Part shown: piece by piece, positions 59,840-64,000 of the stretch
Numbering within the stretch: the first letter of the stretch is position 1
Layout: every line of letters begins with the position of its first letter
Origin: Mytilus edulis
Taxonomy: Eukaryota > Mollusca > Bivalvia > Mytilida > Mytilidae
Length of the DNA: 64,000 bases
Assembly (NCBI RefSeq): GCF_963676685.1
Contig: NC_092350.1
Coordinates: 5,879,486 to 5,943,485 of the forward strand
Direction of reading: 5' to 3'
The notes under the pieces: model-generated
Databases searched by the model: none
Seen by the model: only the letters and a program-made list of their open reading frames with translations
What the model was told of the DNA's origin: nothing
Program-made: the position numbers and the translations under genes

Positions 59840-61561
59840 AGGGCGCAGCTTTATACGACCGCAGAGGTTGAACCCTGAACGGTTGGGGCAAGTATGGACA
59901 CAACATTCAAGCTGGATTCAGCTCTAAATTTGGATTGTGATTAAATAGTTGACACAGCATAGGTTTCTGACACAGAATGAATGTGGTCTAATGAACTTAA
60001 AATTTTTGTTTTGCCTTTGAGCAATTCACTTTGCTGTTGAATATTAATTCTCTCAAAAAAATGTTTGAAGAAATTTTCTTTTTATTTATCAAATCTAAAA
60101 TGAGAAAAATTGACCCCCCCCCCCTCCAATTTTTTTTTCACACCCCCCTTTCCCTTATTCCAAAACTGATCTCAATTCAAATTTCTAATGGAGTTTGCAA
60201 TAATAACTACTCATTGAAATACAGCATAAAATATCAAAATGTAAAAAAAGTGCTTGTTATCACTGAATGGTAAAGATTGTTTTAATTTATCAGTTGGTAG
60301 TAAAAGTGAATATACATTGTATATTGTATAACACAATGATTTAAGTTGATTCAACTATTATTCTGGACAAAGAAAGATAACTCCAATTGAAAATTTCTTG
60401 CTATTGCACAATATTGTGCAATTAGATATTTCTTGATATTGCGCAATACTGTGCAATTGAAAATTCCTCACTATTGCACAATACTGTGCAATGGAAGTTT
60501 CTTGCTATTGCTGAATACTGTGCAATTGAAAATTTCTTGCTATTGCAAAATACTTAGTATAATAATTTTGGATTCTGATTTGGACCAACTTGAAAACTGG
60601 GCCCATAATCAAAAATCTAAGAACATGTTTAGATTCAGCATATCAAAGAAGCCCAAGAATTCAATTTTTGTTAAAATAAAACTTAGTTTAATTTGGACCC
60701 TTTGGACTTATATGTAGACCAATTTGAAAACGGGACCAAAAAAAAAGAATCTACATACACAGTTAGATTCAGCATATCAAAGAACCCAAATTATTCAATT
60801 TTTGATGAAATCAAACAAAGTTTAATTTTGGACCCCGATTAGGACCAACTTGAAAACTGGGCCAATAACTAAAAATCTAAGTACATTTTTAGATTCAGCA
60901 TATCAAAGAACCCCTAGGATTCAATTTTTGTTAAAATCAAACTAAGTTTAATTTTGGACCCTTTGGGCCTTAATGTAGACCAATTTGAAAACGGGACCAA
61001 AAATAAAGAATCTACATACACAGTTAGATTCAGCATATCAAAGAACCCCAATTATTCAATTTTTGATGAAATCAAACAAAGTTTAACTTTGGACCCTTTG
61101 GGCCCCTTATTCCTAAACTGTTGGGACCAAGACTCCCAAAATCAATCCCAACCTTCCTTTTATGGACATTAACCTTGTATTTAAATTTCATAGATTTCTA
61201 TTTACTTATACTAAGTTTTGGTGCGAAAACCAAGAATAATGCTTATTTTGGACCTTTTCGGCCCCTAATTCCTAAACTGTTGAAACCAAAACTCCCAAAA
61301 TCAATCCCAACCGTTCTTTTGTGGTCATAAACCTTGTGTCAAAATTTCATAGATTTCTATAAACTTAAACTAAAGTTATAGTGCGAAAACCAAAAAAATG
61401 CTTATTTGGGCCCTTTTTGGCCCCTAATTCCTAAAATGTTGGGACCAAAACTCATAAAATCAATACCAACCTTCCTTTTGTGGTCATAAACCTTGTGTTA
61501 AAATTTCATAGATTTCCATTCACTTTTACTCAAGTTAGAGTGCGAAAACTAAAAGTATTCG

Positions 61562-61599
<38 letters not shown>

Positions 61600-61655
61600 C
61601 AACGTGATAGCAATATACGACGAAAAAATTTTCAAATTTTGCGGTCGTATAAAAA
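59840..61655. mobile_element. Long non-autonomous element with TTATACGACCGCA inverted ends and layered internal repeats
   Basis: The left end has TTATACGACCGCA (59851-59863), the right end its inverse TGCGGTCGTATAA (61640-61652). Inside are four or five units of about 35 bp built on the palindrome TTGCACAATACTGTGCAA (60405-60550), then four units of about 130 bp marked by AGATTCAGCATATCAAAGAA (60563-61090), then three of about 155 bp marked by CCTAAACTGTTGGGACC (61090-61555), then a GAC trinucleotide run (about 61561-61597). No credible ORF. Confidence 0.75.
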
Positions 61656-61679
61656 GGTGTTTTTTTTTTATGTATGTGA

Positions 61680-61760
61680 AGTTAGCAGCCGGTTCGTTAT
61701 TCGATATTCGATATTCAATATCCAACCGGCTGCTAGCAGTCGGTTGGATATTCAAAATTT
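61680..61760. repeat. Inverted repeat of GCAGCCGGTT with satellite-edge sequence
   Basis: GCAGCCGGTT (61687) is answered by AACCGGCTGC (61723), and the following CGGTTGGATATTCAAAATTT resembles the satellite's CAGTTGGATATTCAAATTT. This appears to mark the ragged start of the satellite array. Confidence 0.5.
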
Positions 61761-62087
61761 TGTTGAAAATCATAAAAAGAAAGAAATACTTGATAACATT
61801 AAAAACATGATTTTCATAGTTAAGATGACTGATAAGATACGTAGGAACTTATCAAAATGACCTCTTCAAGCTGTTGTAAGTTCTCGTTGTCCTCGAATAT
61901 AAACCCTTTTCTAAGTTGTAAATTTGTCTTTATATAATATAAATTGGTGTCAATAAAAAAACTGCTAAATTTACTTTTATACAGGATAATTCTTAAAACA
62001 ATAAGAAAAACCGCTTACTCTAGAAAACATTAAGAATTATAAATAGACATATTTATGGAACGCCCAAAAAAGAAATATATAGTAAAC

Positions 62088-64000
62088 ACCTACCTGAGAC
62101 CGCTTAAATGAGGTTGAGACCCCCCTGGTCTTTCAATGACTATAAAAGTCAAGCAAATCATTGACTCTGTATATATGAAGGTTGTATTAGATGGATTTTT
62201 GAGAATAACGTCATCTTCAATATCTACGGAGGGCTAAGATTGTCACTTTTCAGTCAAAAAATGTCAAATTTTTAGGACAAAGGGCACAGGGTTATGGTGA
62301 CAGCCCCCTGATCTCTCAATCTTTCTAATATTTTACAGACATTTAGTCAATAGGTAGATACAAACGCGACTAAAAGGAACTTGGGTACACTTCCTGTCTT
62401 CTATGTTTACGGTACGCCCAAAGTGCCAGTTGGATATTCAAATTTTATATCAAAAATCGACCCGAGACCGCTTAAATGAGGTTGAGACCCCCCTGGTCTT
62501 TCAATGACTATAAAAGTCAAGCAAATCATTGACTCTGATTTTTGAGAATAACGTCAGGAAGTCTACCCCAATTCCTTTTAGTCACGTTTGTATCTACCTA
62601 TTGACTAAATGTCTGCATAATATAAGAAAAGATTGAGCGATTAGGGGCTCTCACCATTGCCCTGTGCCCTTTGTCCTAAAATTTTGAAAATTTTTAGCTG
62701 AAAAGTGACAATATAAGCCCTCCATAGATATCGAATATGAGATTATTCTGGGCAATCCTGCTGGTACAACCTTCATATATACAGAGTCTATGATTTAGAT
62801 AAGTTTTGTGGACATTGAAAGACAAGGGGGGTCTCACCCTCATTTAAGCGGTCTCAGGTAGGTTTTCGCTGTATATTTTGAATATCCAGCTGGCACTTTA
62901 GGCGCTCCGTTAACATGAAAGAAAGGAAGTGCACCCAAATTCCTTTCAGTCACATTTGTATCTACCTGTCTGCTTAATATTAGAAAGATTGAGAGACCAG
63001 GGAGCTCTCACCATTGCCCTAAGCCCTTTGTCCTAAAATTTTGATATTTTTTAGCTGAAAAGTGACAATGTAAGCCCTCCATAGATTTCGAATATGACAA
63101 TATTCCGGAAAAATCCATCTAATACAACCTTCATATATACAGAGTCAATGATTTGGCTGACTTTTATAGTCATTGAAAGACCAGGGGGGTCTCAACCTCA
63201 TTTAAGTGGTCTCAGGTAGGTTTTCACTATATATTTTGAATATCCAACTGGCACTTTGGGCACTTTGTAAACATACAAGACAGGAAGTGTAACCAATTTC
63301 CTTTTGGTCACGTTTGTATATCCGTGTTGAATAAATGTCTGCTTAATATTAGACAGATTGAGAGATCAGGGGGCTATCACCATTGCCCTGTGCCCTTTGT
63401 CCTAAAATTTTGATAATTTTTAGCTGAAAAGTGACAATCTAAGCCCTCCATAGATTTCGAATATGACAATATTCCGGAAAATCCTTCTAACACAACCTTT
63501 ATATATACAGTGTCTATGATTCGATTAAATTTTATGGACATTGAAAGACCAGGGGGGTCTCACCCTCATTTAAGCGGTCTCATGTAGGTTTTCACTATAT
63601 ATTTTGAATATCCAACTGGCACTTTGGGCGCTCGTAAACATACAAGACAGGAAGTGTAACCAATTTCCTTTTGGTCACGTTTGTATCTACCTGTTGAATA
63701 AATGTCTGCTTAATATTAGACAGATTGAGAGATCAGGGGGCTATCACCATTGCCCTGTGCCCTTTGTCCTAAAATTTTGATAATTTTTAGCTGAAAAGTG
63801 ACAATGTAAGCCCTCCATAGATTTCGAATATGACAATATTCCGGAAAATCCTTCTAACACAACCTTTATATATACAGTGTCTATGATTCGATTAAATTTT
63901 ATGGACATTGAAAGACCAGGGGGGTCTCACCCTCATTTAAGTGGTCTCATGTAGGTTTTCACTATATATTTTGAATATCCAACTGGCACTTTGGGCGCTC
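62088..64000. repeat. Satellite of about 367 bp with an internal orientation switch, continuing past the window
   Basis: In one orientation GACCGCTTAAATGAGGTTGA occurs at about 62099 and 62467 (368 apart). From about 62560 the inverse orientation takes over, with TTTGAATATCC landmarks near 62877, 63236, 63603 and 63970 (359, 367, 367). Each unit includes CATTGCCCTGTGCCCTTTGT, TTTTAGCTGAAAAGTGACAA, AGCCCTCCATAGAT and CAGGGGGGTCTCACCCTCAT. The last two units are almost identical. No coding capacity. Confidence 0.9.

Noticed and set aside
61480-61860. 126-codon frame with a long poly-Arg stretch.
   Set aside because: The Arg run is the translation of a GAC/CGA trinucleotide microsatellite within a non-autonomous element.
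1-64000. CRISPR arrays, integrons, phage or bacterial operons.
   Set aside because: Repeats here are contiguous tandem or dispersed eukaryotic types without spacer structure; genes are spliced.

Overview
The window reads as intron-rich, AT-rich nuclear DNA from a bivalve mollusc, most likely a marine mussel (Mytilus or a close relative). The grounds are the gene content (rho-type glutathione transferase, secreted haem peroxidase, DEAH helicase fused to an RBR ubiquitin ligase), exons of 40 to 800 bases with GT-AG borders, and a dense layer of repeats of the kinds I associate with mussel genomes. No bacterial-style operons, CRISPR arrays or ribosome binding sites are present. The species call is inference.

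Layout. (1) 255-5951, plus strand: last eight exons of a long modular extracellular protein, almost all joined in phase 1. (2) 8898-13700 (possibly to 13784), minus: complete six-exon rho-like glutathione S-transferase, 227 aa. (3) 15159-37267, minus: complete thirteen-exon secreted haem peroxidase, 696 aa, reconstructed with every splice phase matching, including a 43-base micro-exon. Its introns hold most of the mobile elements in the first 40 kb. (4) 37268-51752: no convincing complete gene; nested hairpin elements, an LTR-like element, a TTAA-flanked element, SINEs, a broken ORF and one possible orphan terminal exon. (5) 51753-57164, minus: uninterrupted 1803-aa DEAH-box helicase / RRM / RBR E3 ligase, with a probable 5' UTR intron. 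(6) 57205-64000: repeats only, ending in a satellite of about 367 bp that changes orientation and runs off the window.

The genes are not a co-regulated cluster as far as the sequence shows. GST and peroxidase are both oxidative or xenobiotic-stress enzymes and lie head-to-tail on the minus strand, but with 1.4 kb and separate signals between them. The helicase-RBR protein carries RNA-helicase, RNA-binding and ubiquitin-ligase parts in one chain.

The most unusual signal is at exon borders. In gene 1, introns carry partial copies of neighbouring exon ends, including an 87-bp array that repeats the exon end and its 5' splice site six times. In the peroxidase gene, a 30-bp minisatellite repeats a complete-looking 3' splice-site module eight times directly upstream of the true acceptor. 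Two unrelated genes in one window thus show tandem amplification of splice sites.
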